A stretch of DNA of 64,000 nucleotides, taken from Tagaea sp965279565 (GTDB taxonomy: Bacteria; Pseudomonadota; Alphaproteobacteria; CACIAM-22H2). The stretch covers positions 992,001 to 1,056,000 of the forward strand of contig OZ257249.1 in assembly GCA_965279565.1 (NCBI GenBank), given 5' to 3'. The notes under the pieces are model-generated. The model was not told where the DNA came from. It searched no databases and worked only from the letters and a program-made list of their open reading frames with translations. The translations under genes were made by a program, and so were the position numbers. This document shows positions 16,620 through 24,532 of the stretch, piece after piece (the first letter of the stretch is position 1; the number at the start of each line of letters is the position of its first letter).

Positions 16620-17629
16620 TCGTTCTCGGCGAGCGCCAGTGCGAGCACCACGATCGGCGCGGACGAGGCGGTGCGCAGGTTGTCGGCGGCGATCCACATC
16701 GCCAGGCCGTTGGGCACCGACGGATCGTCGCGCAGGCGGCTGACATATATCTTCTGCTCGCCCTGCGTCTCGAGCGGCGTCACGAAGGCCTCCTCCGAGC
16801 GATGGTCGGTGACGGCGATGCCGTCGGCACGCATCAGCATCGAGCGGGCCTGCGCGATTCCCATCGGCTCGGCGAACTCGACGACCGCCGAAATACCATG
16901 GCCGACGAAGGACGGCACGCGCACGCAGGTGGCGATCGTGCCGACATCGCCGGCAAGCACCTTGCGCGTTTCCGTCGCGAGCGCGCGTTCCTCGCTCGTG
17001 CGGCCGTCGCCTTCGAAGCTGCCGCATTGCGGGATCACATTGAACGCGATCTGCTTGGCGAAGTTGGCCCTTTCCAGCGGCTGGTTGACGTAGACATTGC
17101 GCGTCTGGCTGAAAAGCTCGTCCATCGCTGCACGCCCGGCTTCCGAGACGCACTGGTAGGTCGACACGATCACGCGCCTGGCCGTCGCCGCCTTGTGCAG
17201 CGGGGCAAGGACCTGCGTGAGCATCGTCACGCAGGCGCCCGGGACGGCCACAATGCGCCGCTTGGCGCGCGCCAGCGTGGCGGCATCGTCGTTGACGCCG
17301 GCGACGACCAGCGGCACGTCGACATCGAGCCGGAAGTGCGACGACGTGTCGATGACCCATGCCCCCGCCTTGGCCGCGCGCGGCACGTTGGCGGCCGAGA
17401 CGGCCGGGGCCGTGCAGAAGATCGCGACCTGCGTGCCCGAGAAATCGTGCGCCGCCAGATCGTCGGTGCGCACGTCGGCATCCTCGCCGAACGAAAGCGT
17501 CACGCCGACCGAGCGCTCAGAGGCCAGAGCGGCGACGTCGCTCGCGTCCACGCCGCGTGCCGCGAGTTCCTGCAGGATTTCCCGTCCGATTGTGCCGGTG
17601 GCGCCCACCACCGCGATCCGCTTTGCCAT
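16616..17629 (-). CDS. asd: Aspartate-semialdehyde dehydrogenase family protein with altered active-site motifs
   Basis: 337 residues. Canonical enzymes reduce aspartyl phosphate to the semialdehyde for lysine, threonine and methionine. The Rossmann motif VVGATGTIGREIL, the STYQCVSEAG loop, AFNVIPQ and the RVPSFVGHG substrate motif are present, as is the Cys nucleophile (Cys133). However, the usual NPNC context reads VPGAC, the PEVN motif reads AGVN, and the NSS motif reads DTSSHFR. It may be a divergent paralogue or a diverged functional enzyme. It is coupled by a 4-bp overlap to the secreted protein downstream. Confidence 0.82.
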   Translation of the reverse strand: MAKRIAVVGATGTIGREILQELAARGVDASDVAALASERSVGVTLSFGEDADVRTDDLAAHDFSGTQVAIFCTAPAVSAANVPRAAKAGAWVIDTSSHFRLDVDVPLVVAGVNDDAATLARAKRRIVAVPGACVTMLTQVLAPLHKAATARRVIVSTYQCVSEAGRAAMDELFSQTRNVYVNQPLERANFAKQIAFNVIPQCGSFEGDGRTSEERALATETRKVLAGDVGTIATCVRVPSFVGHGISAVVEFAEPMGIAQARSMLMRADGIAVTDHRSEEAFVTPLETQGEQKIYVSRLRDDPSVPNGLAMWIAADNLRTASSAPIVVLALALAENE

Positions 17630-17719
17630 CGATGCCCCGCTGAATGCCGTATTGCCGCAACCTTATGCCACGCCCGTGCGGCGGATGTTTGTCACAATTT
17701 TTTAATATTCCTCAAGGGC

Positions 17720-17748
17720 TTGGAATGGCGCTTCGAAAATCCTAGATT
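17720..17748 (+). promoter_or_regulatory. Predicted sigma-70-type promoter of the PmtA-like gene
   Basis: TTGGAA (17720-17725) and TAGATT (17743-17748) are separated by 17 bp, in an AT-rich pocket unlike its surroundings. A start near 17755 would give a leader of about 30 nt before the ATG at 17785. Read by eye only. Confidence 0.45.
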
Positions 17749-17784
17749 CCGCCTGGCCCTTCACCGATCCGTCACGGAGGCATC

Positions 17785-18384
17785 ATGAAGCGGAATGACA
17801 AGAGCCCCGCACCCGAAGAGGTCCTCTTCTTCCGCCGCTGGCTGGCCAACCCGATGAAAGTCGGCGCCGTGCTGCCCTCGTCGCCGTCGCTTGCGCGCCT
17901 CATCGCGCGGCAGGTCCATCCCGATGTCGGCCAGTGCGTGGTCGAGCTCGGGCCGGGAACGGGGCCGGTCACGAAGGCGCTGCTGGAATCCGGCGTGCCG
18001 GCCGACCGGCTTTTCGTGATCGAGATCGACGCGGCCCTGTGCGCGCACCTGCGCCGCGAGTTTCCGCACGTGACCGTCATCCAGGGCGACGCGACGCGGC
18101 TCAAGGAACTGCTGCCTGCCGAATGGGTCGGCAAGGTCGCCTGCGTGATCTCGGGCATCCCGATGCTGCCGCTGCCGATCGAGGTGCAGCGCGCGCTGAC
18201 CGACGCCGCGTTCGAGGTGATGGCCCCCGGCGGCGACATCCTGCAATACACCTACTCGCTCGCTTCGCCGATCAAGGAGAAGCCGCTGGGCCTGAAGGGC
18301 CGGCGCAAGGGAATCGCGATGATGAACTTTCCGCCGGCCTGGGTGTGGAGCTACCTGCCTGCGGCGGAGCCCGCCCCGGCCTGA
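17785..18384 (+). CDS. pmtA: PmtA-like phospholipid N-methyltransferase
   Basis: 199 residues, the size of the short alphaproteobacterial phosphatidylethanolamine N-methyltransferases that make phosphatidylcholine with SAM. The N-terminus FFRRWLANPMKVGAVLPSSPSLARLIA is typical, and motif I is VVELGPGTGPVTKALL near residue 53. VIEIDAALCAHLRREFP and ISGIPMLPLP continue the fold. The related rRNA adenine dimethyltransferase-type enzymes share VELGPGTG, but the N-terminal region favours a PmtA-type enzyme acting at the inner membrane. SD-like CGGAGG precedes the ATG by 6-7 nt. It is convergent with leuB. Confidence 0.8.
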   Translation: MKRNDKSPAPEEVLFFRRWLANPMKVGAVLPSSPSLARLIARQVHPDVGQCVVELGPGTGPVTKALLESGVPADRLFVIEIDAALCAHLRREFPHVTVIQGDATRLKELLPAEWVGKVACVISGIPMLPLPIEVQRALTDAAFEVMAPGGDILQYTYSLASPIKEKPLGLKGRRKGIAMMNFPPAWVWSYLPAAEPAPA

Positions 18385-18388
18385 CGGC

Positions 18389-19501
18389 TTACGCCGCCAG
18401 CTTGTCGAGTTCCTTCAGCAGCGCATCGCCCATCTGCGTGGTCGAGACGACCGTCGAGCCCGGCGAGGCGATATCGCGCGTGCGCAGGCCCTGTGCCAGC
18501 ACGTTCTTCGCCGCCAGCTCGACGAGATCGGCGTCCGCCGACAGGTCGAACGAATAGCGCAGCATCATCGCGAACGACAGCAGCGTGGCGAGCGGGTTCG
18601 CCATGTCCTTGCCGGCGATGTCGGGTGCCGAGCCGTGCACGGGCTCGTAGAGCGCCTTGCGCCGGCCGGTCGCGTCGGGCGCGCCCAGCGAGGCCGACGG
18701 CAGCATGCCGAGCGAGCCCGTGAGCATGGCAGCACAGTCCGACAGCATGTCGCCGAACAGGTTGTCGGTGACGATCACGTCGAACTGCTTGGGCTGGCGG
18801 ACGAGCTGCATGGCGCAGTTGTCGGCGTACATGTGCTCGAGCTTCACGTCGGCGAATTCGGCCTTGTGAAGCGCCGTGACGACCTCGCGCCACAGCACGC
18901 CCGTGTGCATGACGTTGGCCTTCTCGACCGAGTGCACCTTGTTGGCGCGCTTGCGCGCCAGTTCGAAGGCCACGCGCGCGATGCGCTGGATTTCCGACGT
19001 CGTGTAGACTTGCGTGTCGATCGCCTTCTTCTGGCCGTCGGGCAGCGTCGTCACGCCGCGCGGCTCGCCGAAATAGACGCCGCCGGTGAGCTCGCGCAGG
19101 ATCAGGATGTCGAGACCCGCGACCAGCTCGCGCTTCAGCGACGAGGCGTCGGCCAGCGCTTCGAACACGATCGCCGGGCGCAGGTTGGCGAACAGGTCCA
19201 TCTCCTTGCGCAGGCGCAGCAGGCCGCGCTCGGGCTTCTTGTCGAAAGGCAGGTTGTCCCACTGCGGGCCGCCGACGGCACCGAACAGCGTCGCGTCGCA
19301 GTTCTGCGCCAGCTCCATCGTCGCGTCGGTCAGCGGCGTGCCGTGCTTCTCGTAGGAGATGCCGCCGACGAGGCCTTCCTTCACGTCGAACGACACGGTG
19401 CGGCGCTTGTCGAACCAGTCGACGACGCGACGGACCTGCTTCATCGCCTCGGGGCCGATGCCGTCGCCGGGAAGGACAAGGAGCTTGCGGTTGGATGCCA
19501 T
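18389..19501 (-). CDS. leuB: 3-isopropylmalate dehydrogenase
   Basis: 370 residues. It oxidatively decarboxylates 3-isopropylmalate to 2-oxoisocaproate with NAD+ and a divalent cation. LLVLPGDGIGPEAMKQV is the N-terminus, LRKEMDLFANLRPA carries the substrate arginines, and the metal-binding motif is the DNLFGDMLSDCAAML segment near residue 225. EPVHGSAPDIAGKDMANP is the NAD motif typical of LeuB as opposed to tartrate dehydrogenase. It follows leuD by 22 bp and ends the leuC-RDD-leuD-leuB cluster. Confidence 0.97.
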   Translation of the reverse strand: MASNRKLLVLPGDGIGPEAMKQVRRVVDWFDKRRTVSFDVKEGLVGGISYEKHGTPLTDATMELAQNCDATLFGAVGGPQWDNLPFDKKPERGLLRLRKEMDLFANLRPAIVFEALADASSLKRELVAGLDILILRELTGGVYFGEPRGVTTLPDGQKKAIDTQVYTTSEIQRIARVAFELARKRANKVHSVEKANVMHTGVLWREVVTALHKAEFADVKLEHMYADNCAMQLVRQPKQFDVIVTDNLFGDMLSDCAAMLTGSLGMLPSASLGAPDATGRRKALYEPVHGSAPDIAGKDMANPLATLLSFAMMLRYSFDLSADADLVELAAKNVLAQGLRTRDIASPGSTVVSTTQMGDALLKELDKLAA

Positions 19502-19523
19502 TTCGTCTCTCCGGTACTGGAAA

Positions 19524-20141
19524 TCAGCGGGTCGCGGCGAGCCAAGGCTGCGACGTGCGCTGCTTGGCTTCGTAAGCGTCGATGTGCGGGGCCTTCTCGA
19601 GCGTCAGCGCGATGTCGTCGAGGCCGTTGAGCAGGCAGTGCCGGCGGAACGGGTCGATCTCGAACTTCACCGTGCCGCCGTCCGGGCCCTTGATCTCCTG
19701 CTTCTCGAGATCGACCGTCAGCGTCGCGTTCGAGCCGCGCTGCGCGTCGTCCATCAGCTTGGCGAGATCTTCCTTCGACACCTTGATGGGCAGGATGCCG
19801 TTCTTGAAGCAGTTGTTGTAGAAGATGTCGGCGAACGACGTGCTGATCACGCAGCGGATGCCGAAATCGAGCAGCGCCCACGGCGCATGCTCGCGCGACG
19901 AGCCGCAACCGAAATTGTCGCCCGCGACCAGCACCTGCGCCTTGCGGTAGGCCGGCTTGTTGAGCACGAAGTCCGGGTTCTCCTTGCCGTCGTTCGTGTA
20001 GCGCATCTCCTCGAACAGCGCCGAACCCAGCCCGGTGCGCTTGATCGTCTTGAGGTGCTGCTTGGGGATGATCATGTCGGTGTCGATGTTGATCATCGGC
20101 AGCGGTGCCGCCACGCCCGTGAGAACCGTGAACTTGTCCAT
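19524..20141 (-). CDS. leuD: 3-isopropylmalate dehydratase small subunit
   Basis: 205 residues, the swivel-domain subunit that pairs with LeuC in isomerising 2-isopropylmalate to 3-isopropylmalate. MDKFTVLTGVAAPLPMINIDTDMIIPKQHLK is the normal N-terminus, and the substrate loop is GDNFGCGSSREHAPWAL near residue 74. It lies 22 bp upstream of leuB and is separated from leuC by an RDD membrane-protein gene, an unusual arrangement. Confidence 0.97.
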   Translation of the reverse strand: MDKFTVLTGVAAPLPMINIDTDMIIPKQHLKTIKRTGLGSALFEEMRYTNDGKENPDFVLNKPAYRKAQVLVAGDNFGCGSSREHAPWALLDFGIRCVISTSFADIFYNNCFKNGILPIKVSKEDLAKLMDDAQRGSNATLTVDLEKQEIKGPDGGTVKFEIDPFRRHCLLNGLDDIALTLEKAPHIDAYEAKQRTSQPWLAATR

Positions 20142-20163
20142 GTCGTTCTCCCTTGGAAACCCG

Positions 20164-20859
20164 TTACTGCGCCCGCACGCAGCGCGTGCCGACGAGGATG
20201 TCGTGGAAGGCCTGTCCCGTGCCGGTGACGGCCGCGAGCGCGTAGCCGAAGCCGGTCGACAGGATCTCGCAGACCTTCAGGAACTGCCGCGCGAACGAGC
20301 GGCCGAGGCCGATCCGCCGTCCGTCGAGATCGACGACGCGCACGCCGAAGGCCCGCTTGCCGGGCGAGGCCTGCCAGCGCGAGGCTTCGAACAGCGCGAA
20401 ATAGACGAACGGAAGAATTGCCACGAGCGCCTGCGTGGCGACGAGCCGCACGAGGCCGCGCAGGTTGCGCGCGACGAGAAGGTCGGACCGGATCGGTTCG
20501 ACGCGGCCGTCGTCGTAGCGGATCTCGCCCTCGGCCACCGCCCAGACGCGCACGGTGCCGTCGGCATGCACGCGCGTCTCGCGGACCAGATCGACGATGC
20601 GCCGCCCCCCGCCATCGACCAGACGCTCGTCCTCGCGCGCGGCCGGCGTGCGCTCGGTCGTCACGACCGGGCTTTCGCGCCAGAAGGGGTAGAAGAAATC
20701 GCCCATGCTCGAACGGCTCGTGCTGTTGGCGGTCGAAATCAACGCGAAGATCAGCGCCACGAGGATCGCGGCGTCGAGGCCCAGTGCTGCCAGCCTGCGG
20801 CCGAACGGGGCGACGTCTGCCGTCGCCCGCGCCGGCTGCACGGCCAGCAGGAAGTTCAA
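20164..20859 (-). CDS. RDD-family membrane protein inserted between leuC and leuD
   Basis: 231 residues if the TTG at 20859, which overlaps the leuC stop as TTGA, is the start; a GTG six codons on is an alternative. RDD landmarks are FGRRLAALGLDAAILVALIFALIS (first membrane helix with Arg-Arg and Asp), ASPGKRAFGVRVVDLDGRRIGLGRSFAR, and FHDILVGTRCV at the end. Two to three further hydrophobic segments follow. The domain is of uncertain function; some members are proposed ion transporters. A soluble loop of about 100 residues between helices 1 and 2 is longer than usual. Confidence 0.8.
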   Translation of the reverse strand: MNFLLAVQPARATADVAPFGRRLAALGLDAAILVALIFALISTANSTSRSSMGDFFYPFWRESPVVTTERTPAAREDERLVDGGGRRIVDLVRETRVHADGTVRVWAVAEGEIRYDDGRVEPIRSDLLVARNLRGLVRLVATQALVAILPFVYFALFEASRWQASPGKRAFGVRVVDLDGRRIGLGRSFARQFLKVCEILSTGFGYALAAVTGTGQAFHDILVGTRCVRAQ

Positions 20860-22265
20860 CGCGCGAACTCGCGCACGTCGGCAAGGCGCCCGGCGATGGC
20901 AGCCGCCGTCGCCATGCCCGGCGAAAGCAGGTGCGTGCGCCCGCCGCGGCCCTGGCGGCCCTCGAAGTTGCGGTTCGAGGTCGACGCACATCGTTCGCCC
21001 GGCTGGAGCTTGTCGGCGTTCATCGCCAGGCACATCGAGCAGCCCGGCTCGCGCCATTCGAAGCCGGCCTCGATCAGCACCTTGTCGATGCCTTCGCGCT
21101 CGGCCTGTTCCTTGACGAGGCCCGAGCCCGGAACGACCAGCGCCTGCACGTGGCTGGCGACCTTGCGGCCCTTGGCGATCGCCGCGACGGCGCGCAAATC
21201 TTCGATGCGGCCGTTCGTGCAGCTGCCGATGAAGACCTTGTCGATCTTCACCTCGGCCAGCTTCGTGCCCGGCTTGAGGCCCATATAGTCGAGCGAGCGG
21301 ATGATGGCCGCACGCTTGCCTTCGTCGGCCACGTCGGCAGGGTTCGGCACGACCGCGCCGATCGGCAGCACGTCCTCGGGCGACGTGCCCCACGTGACCA
21401 TCGGCGGGATGTCCTTGGCGTCGAGGAAGACTTCCTTGTCGTACTTGGCACCCGCGTCCGACGGCAGCGTCTTCCAGTAGGCGACGGCCGCTTCCCATGC
21501 CGCACCCTTCGGCGCGGACGGGCGGCCCTTCACGTACTCGAAGGTCTTCTCGTCGGGGGCGACGAGGCCGGCGCGCGCACCGCCCTCGATCGTCATGTTG
21601 CACACGGTCATGCGGCCTTCCATCGACAGATCGCGGATGACCGAGCCGGCGAACTCGACAACGTGGCCCGTGCCGCCGGCCGTGCCGATCTTGCCGATGA
21701 TCGCGAGGATCACGTCCTTGGCGGTCACGCCGGGGCCGACGACGCCGTCGACCGTGACGCGCATGTTCTTGGCCGGACGCTGGACCAGCGTCTGGGTGGC
21801 CAGCACGTGCTCGACCTCGGACGTGCCGATGCCGAAGGCGAGGGCCCCGAACGCGCCGTGCGTGGCGGTGTGGCTGTCGCCGCACACGATCGTCGTGCCC
21901 GGCAGCGTCAGGCCCTGCTCGGGACCGATGATGTGGACGATGCCCTGCCGGATGTCGTCCATGCCGTAATAGACGACGCCGAAGTCCTTCGCGTTCTTCT
22001 CCAGCGTATCGACCTGGATGCGGCTTTCCTCGTCGGCGATGCCCTTCGAGCGGTCCGTCGTCGGCACGTTGTGGTCGGCGACGGCGATGGTCGCGTCGGG
22101 CCGGCGGACCTTGCGGCCCGTCATGCGCAGGCCTTCGAAGGCCTGCGGGCTCGTCACTTCGTGGACGAGATGGCGGTCGATGTAGATCACGCAGGTGCCG
22201 TCGTCCTGGCGGTGGACGACATGGCTGTCCCAGATCTTGTCGAACAACGTGCGCGGCTTGGTCAT
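20856..22265 (-). CDS. leuC: 3-isopropylmalate dehydratase large subunit
   Basis: 469 residues. It binds the 4Fe-4S cluster of isopropylmalate isomerase. The substrate motif is VCGDSHTATHGAFGALAFGIGTSEVEHV near residue 130. The cluster cysteines lie in FIGSCTNGRIED (about residue 349) and EPGCSMCLAMN (about 410 and 413). GERCASTSNRNFEGRQG is the normal C-terminal signature. GGAGGG precedes the ATG by 6-7 nt. It follows rplS by 74 bp, with a strong hairpin between them. Confidence 0.97.
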   Translation of the reverse strand: MTKPRTLFDKIWDSHVVHRQDDGTCVIYIDRHLVHEVTSPQAFEGLRMTGRKVRRPDATIAVADHNVPTTDRSKGIADEESRIQVDTLEKNAKDFGVVYYGMDDIRQGIVHIIGPEQGLTLPGTTIVCGDSHTATHGAFGALAFGIGTSEVEHVLATQTLVQRPAKNMRVTVDGVVGPGVTAKDVILAIIGKIGTAGGTGHVVEFAGSVIRDLSMEGRMTVCNMTIEGGARAGLVAPDEKTFEYVKGRPSAPKGAAWEAAVAYWKTLPSDAGAKYDKEVFLDAKDIPPMVTWGTSPEDVLPIGAVVPNPADVADEGKRAAIIRSLDYMGLKPGTKLAEVKIDKVFIGSCTNGRIEDLRAVAAIAKGRKVASHVQALVVPGSGLVKEQAEREGIDKVLIEAGFEWREPGCSMCLAMNADKLQPGERCASTSNRNFEGRQGRGGRTHLLSPGMATAAAIAGRLADVREFAR

Positions 22266-22295
22266 CGATTTCCCTCCCGTCTTGCAGTACCTCCG

Positions 22296-22329
22296 GCGGG
22301 GCCGCCCGGGATTGCCCGGCGCGGCCCGC
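22296..22329 (-). terminator. Strong GC hairpin between rplS and leuC
   Basis: On the minus strand a stem of about 14 bp closes on a CAAT loop: CCGGG/CCCGG next to the loop, then CGGGCCGC paired with its complement around single-base bulges. It begins 11 nt after the rplS stop. No U-run follows, so it is either a weak terminator separating the translation operon from the leucine genes or an mRNA-processing/stability structure. Confidence 0.5.
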
Positions 22330-22339
22330 TGCCGGCGGC

Positions 22340-22780
22340 TTACTTCTTCTCGGCCGGCGTATCCGTCGCGGCAGCCTCGAGCTCGGCGGCCGACAGGTCG
22401 GCGGCCGTGGCGGCAACGCCGCCCGTCTTCTCGAGAATGCGGGCCGACTTGCCCGTGCGGCCGCGCAGGTAATAGAGCTTGGCGCGACGCACGTCGCCGC
22501 GGCGGACGACCTCGATGCCGCCCAGGCGCGGCGAGTAGAGCGGGAACACGCGCTCGACGCCTTCGCCGAACGAGATCTTGCGCACGGTGAAGTTCGAGCT
22601 GATGCCCGAGTTCTTGCGCGCGATGCACACGCCCTCGAAGGTCTGCAGGCGCTCGCGCGTCCCTTCCAGCACCTTCACCTGCACGCGCAGCGTATCGCCG
22701 GGCGCGAAGTCGGGCACCTTGCGGGCGGCGACGAGCTTGCCGATATGCTCCTTCTCGAGCTGTTCGATGATGTAAGCCAT
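22340..22780 (-). CDS. rplS: Ribosomal protein L19
   Basis: 146 residues. It sits at the 30S-50S interface. MAYIIEQLEKEHI, the PDFAPGDTLRVQVKVLEG segment, RLQTFEGVCIARKNSGISSNFTVRKIS and VFPLYSPRLGGIEVVRRG are all standard. After the conserved RAKLYYLRGRTGKSARI the protein carries an Ala/Glu-rich tail of about 30 residues, common in alphaproteobacteria. It is last in rpsP-rimM-trmD-rplS. Confidence 0.97.
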   Translation of the reverse strand: MAYIIEQLEKEHIGKLVAARKVPDFAPGDTLRVQVKVLEGTRERLQTFEGVCIARKNSGISSNFTVRKISFGEGVERVFPLYSPRLGGIEVVRRGDVRRAKLYYLRGRTGKSARILEKTGGVAATAADLSAAELEAAATDTPAEKK

Positions 22781-22800
22781 GGTCTTCTCCTCTTCGATCT

Positions 22801-23559
22801 TCAGTGTTGTGTACGTGCCTGGCGCTTGGCCCACAGATCGGGGCGTCGCTCGGCGGTGAGGCGTTCGGCCTCGTCCCGCCGCCAGGCGCGGATTTTCGCG
22901 TGATTGCCGGAGGTCAGCACCGCCGGCACTTCGCGGTCCTGCCAGATGGCCGGCCGCGTGTAGTGCGGGTATTCCAGAAGTCCGTCCTCGAAACTCTCCT
23001 CGCCCAGCGATTCGGCCGCACCCAGCACGCCGGGCAGCAGCCGCACGCAGGCATCGATCAGGCACATCGCCGCAGGCTCGCCGCCCGACAGCACGTAATC
23101 CCCGATCGAGATCTCTTCCAGTTCGCGCGCCTCGATGACGCGCGCGTCGATCCCTTCGAAGCGGCCGCACAGCAGCACCACGCCGGGACCGGCCGCAAGC
23201 TCGCGCGCGCGGTCCTGCGTGAAGGGCTTGCCGCGGGGCGAAAGGCAGATCGCGACGGCACCTTCCGGCGCCTTCGCGATGGCGACCGCGAGGGCCGCGT
23301 CCACCACGTCGGGCTTCATCACCATGCCGGGACCGCCGCCGAACGGCAGGTCGTCGACCGTGCGATGCCTGTCGGACGCGAAGTCGCGGATATCGACCGT
23401 CTCCAGCGCCCAGGCGCCGTCCTCGATCGCGCGGCCGGGAATGGACGCACCCAGCGGACCCGGGAACATGCCCGGATAGAGCGTGAGCACGAGCGCACGC
23501 CACGGCGCCTTGGCGCCGCCCGTTCCGCCGTTCCCCGCCATGTCCACTGCCGCGTTCAT
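22801..23559 (-). CDS. trmD: tRNA (guanine-N1)-methyltransferase
   Basis: 252 residues. It methylates G37 of tRNAs reading CNN codons, preventing frameshifts. The SPOUT trefoil knot is seen in LLCGRFEGIDARVIE and ISIGDYVLSGGEPAAM, and VDDLPFGGGPGMVMKP binds SAM. EESFEDGLLEYPHYTRP is the tRNA-binding C-terminal hallmark. The ATG overlaps the rimM stop (ATGA). Met1 adds a short Gly-rich leader; Met7 is an alternative start. Confidence 0.96.
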   Translation of the reverse strand: MNAAVDMAGNGGTGGAKAPWRALVLTLYPGMFPGPLGASIPGRAIEDGAWALETVDIRDFASDRHRTVDDLPFGGGPGMVMKPDVVDAALAVAIAKAPEGAVAICLSPRGKPFTQDRARELAAGPGVVLLCGRFEGIDARVIEARELEEISIGDYVLSGGEPAAMCLIDACVRLLPGVLGAAESLGEESFEDGLLEYPHYTRPAIWQDREVPAVLTSGNHAKIRAWRRDEAERLTAERRPDLWAKRQARTQH

Positions 23560-24113
23560 TCGTCCTTACCGTCTTCCTTCGCTTCGATCTCGACCGGCGG
23601 ATCGATCACGATCCGCCCGCCTCCGACATCGACCACCGGCACCACCTTCTTGGTGAACGGGAAAAGCAGGCTGGGCCCGTTCCCCGTATCGACCTCGACG
23701 ATGTCGCCCGCGCCGTAGTTCGCCAGACCCTTCACCGTCCCGAGCCGCGTGCCCTTGGTGTCTTCCACCGAAAGGCCGACGAGATCGGCATGGAACCAGG
23801 TCTCGGCACCCTTGGACCGGTGCCTGGGCTTGGCGCCGAGGGCGCTGCGCTCGACATAGAGGCGCAGTCCCTTCAGTGCCTCGGCCGCGTTCCGGTCCTC
23901 GATCCCCTCGAGCCGGGCCACGACCAGCCCGCGAACCTCGCCCCGCACCCGGACGGCGAAGCGGCGCTTGCCGCTCTCGTCCGAAACGGGGCCGTAGGCC
24001 GCGACGTCCTTCGCGCGTTCGGTGAAGCTCTTGATCTTGACCTCGCCGCGCACGCCGTGGGGACCCACGACGGCGCCGACCAGGATCGGCTTCGCGTCCG
24101 CGCCGGACGTCAT
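23556..24113 (-). CDS. rimM: Ribosome maturation factor RimM
   Basis: 185 residues. It assists 30S head assembly with S19. The N-terminal domain begins ILVGAVVGPHGVRGEVKIKSFTE, and the PRC-barrel domain is marked by ETWFHADLVGLSV, GTRLGTVKGLANYGAGDIVEV and LLFPFTKKVVPVVDV. The C-terminus is acidic. It is 4 bp from rpsP and overlaps trmD, so the operon is tightly packed. Confidence 0.95.
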   Translation of the reverse strand: MTSGADAKPILVGAVVGPHGVRGEVKIKSFTERAKDVAAYGPVSDESGKRRFAVRVRGEVRGLVVARLEGIEDRNAAEALKGLRLYVERSALGAKPRHRSKGAETWFHADLVGLSVEDTKGTRLGTVKGLANYGAGDIVEVDTGNGPSLLFPFTKKVVPVVDVGGGRIVIDPPVEIEAKEDGKDE

Positions 24114-24117
24114 GGCC

Positions 24118-24486
24118 TCAGGCCGCCGGTGCCGCCTCGGCGGGCTTCGCCGCGGCTTCCTCGGCTGCCTTCAGACGTTCCTGCGCCTTCTTCTTGGGCG
24201 CGGACTTCTTCGGCGTCTCGCGGATCTCGGGCTTCGGCCCGAGCGACAGCGCGAAGAAGAAGTGCGCGACGCGCTCGGACGGCTGGGCGCCCTTCGACAG
24301 CCAGTACTTGGCGCGCTCGACGTCGATCACGACGCGCTTGGCGTCGCCCTTCGGAAGCATCGGGTCGTAGTAGCCGATCTTCTCGATGAAGCGGCCGTCG
24401 CGGGCCATGCGGCTGTCGGCGACGACGATCTTGTAGTGCGGGCGGTTCTTGGCACCGCCGCGGCTCATGCGAATCTTGACGGACAT
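24118..24486 (-). CDS. rpsP: Ribosomal protein S16
   Basis: 122 residues. MSVKIRMSRGGAKNRPHYKIVVADSRMARDGRFIEKIGYYDPM is diagnostic, as is the VDVERAKYWLSKGAQPSERV segment. The last 40 residues are rich in Lys, Ala and Pro, an extension common in this class. It is first in rpsP-rimM-trmD-rplS and lies 46 bp after ffh on the same strand. Confidence 0.97.
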   Translation of the reverse strand: MSVKIRMSRGGAKNRPHYKIVVADSRMARDGRFIEKIGYYDPMLPKGDAKRVVIDVERAKYWLSKGAQPSERVAHFFFALSLGPKPEIRETPKKSAPKKKAQERLKAAEEAAAKPAEAAPAA

Positions 24487-24532
24487 TGTCGGTTCGATCC
24501 TTTCGTTCAGGTCTTCGTTCTGTTCGGTTGCG

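Noticed and set aside
23559..24490. SRP RNA (ffs) near ffh
   Set aside because: No segment with the conserved GGAAGCAGC-type SRP RNA core was found here or near ftsY.
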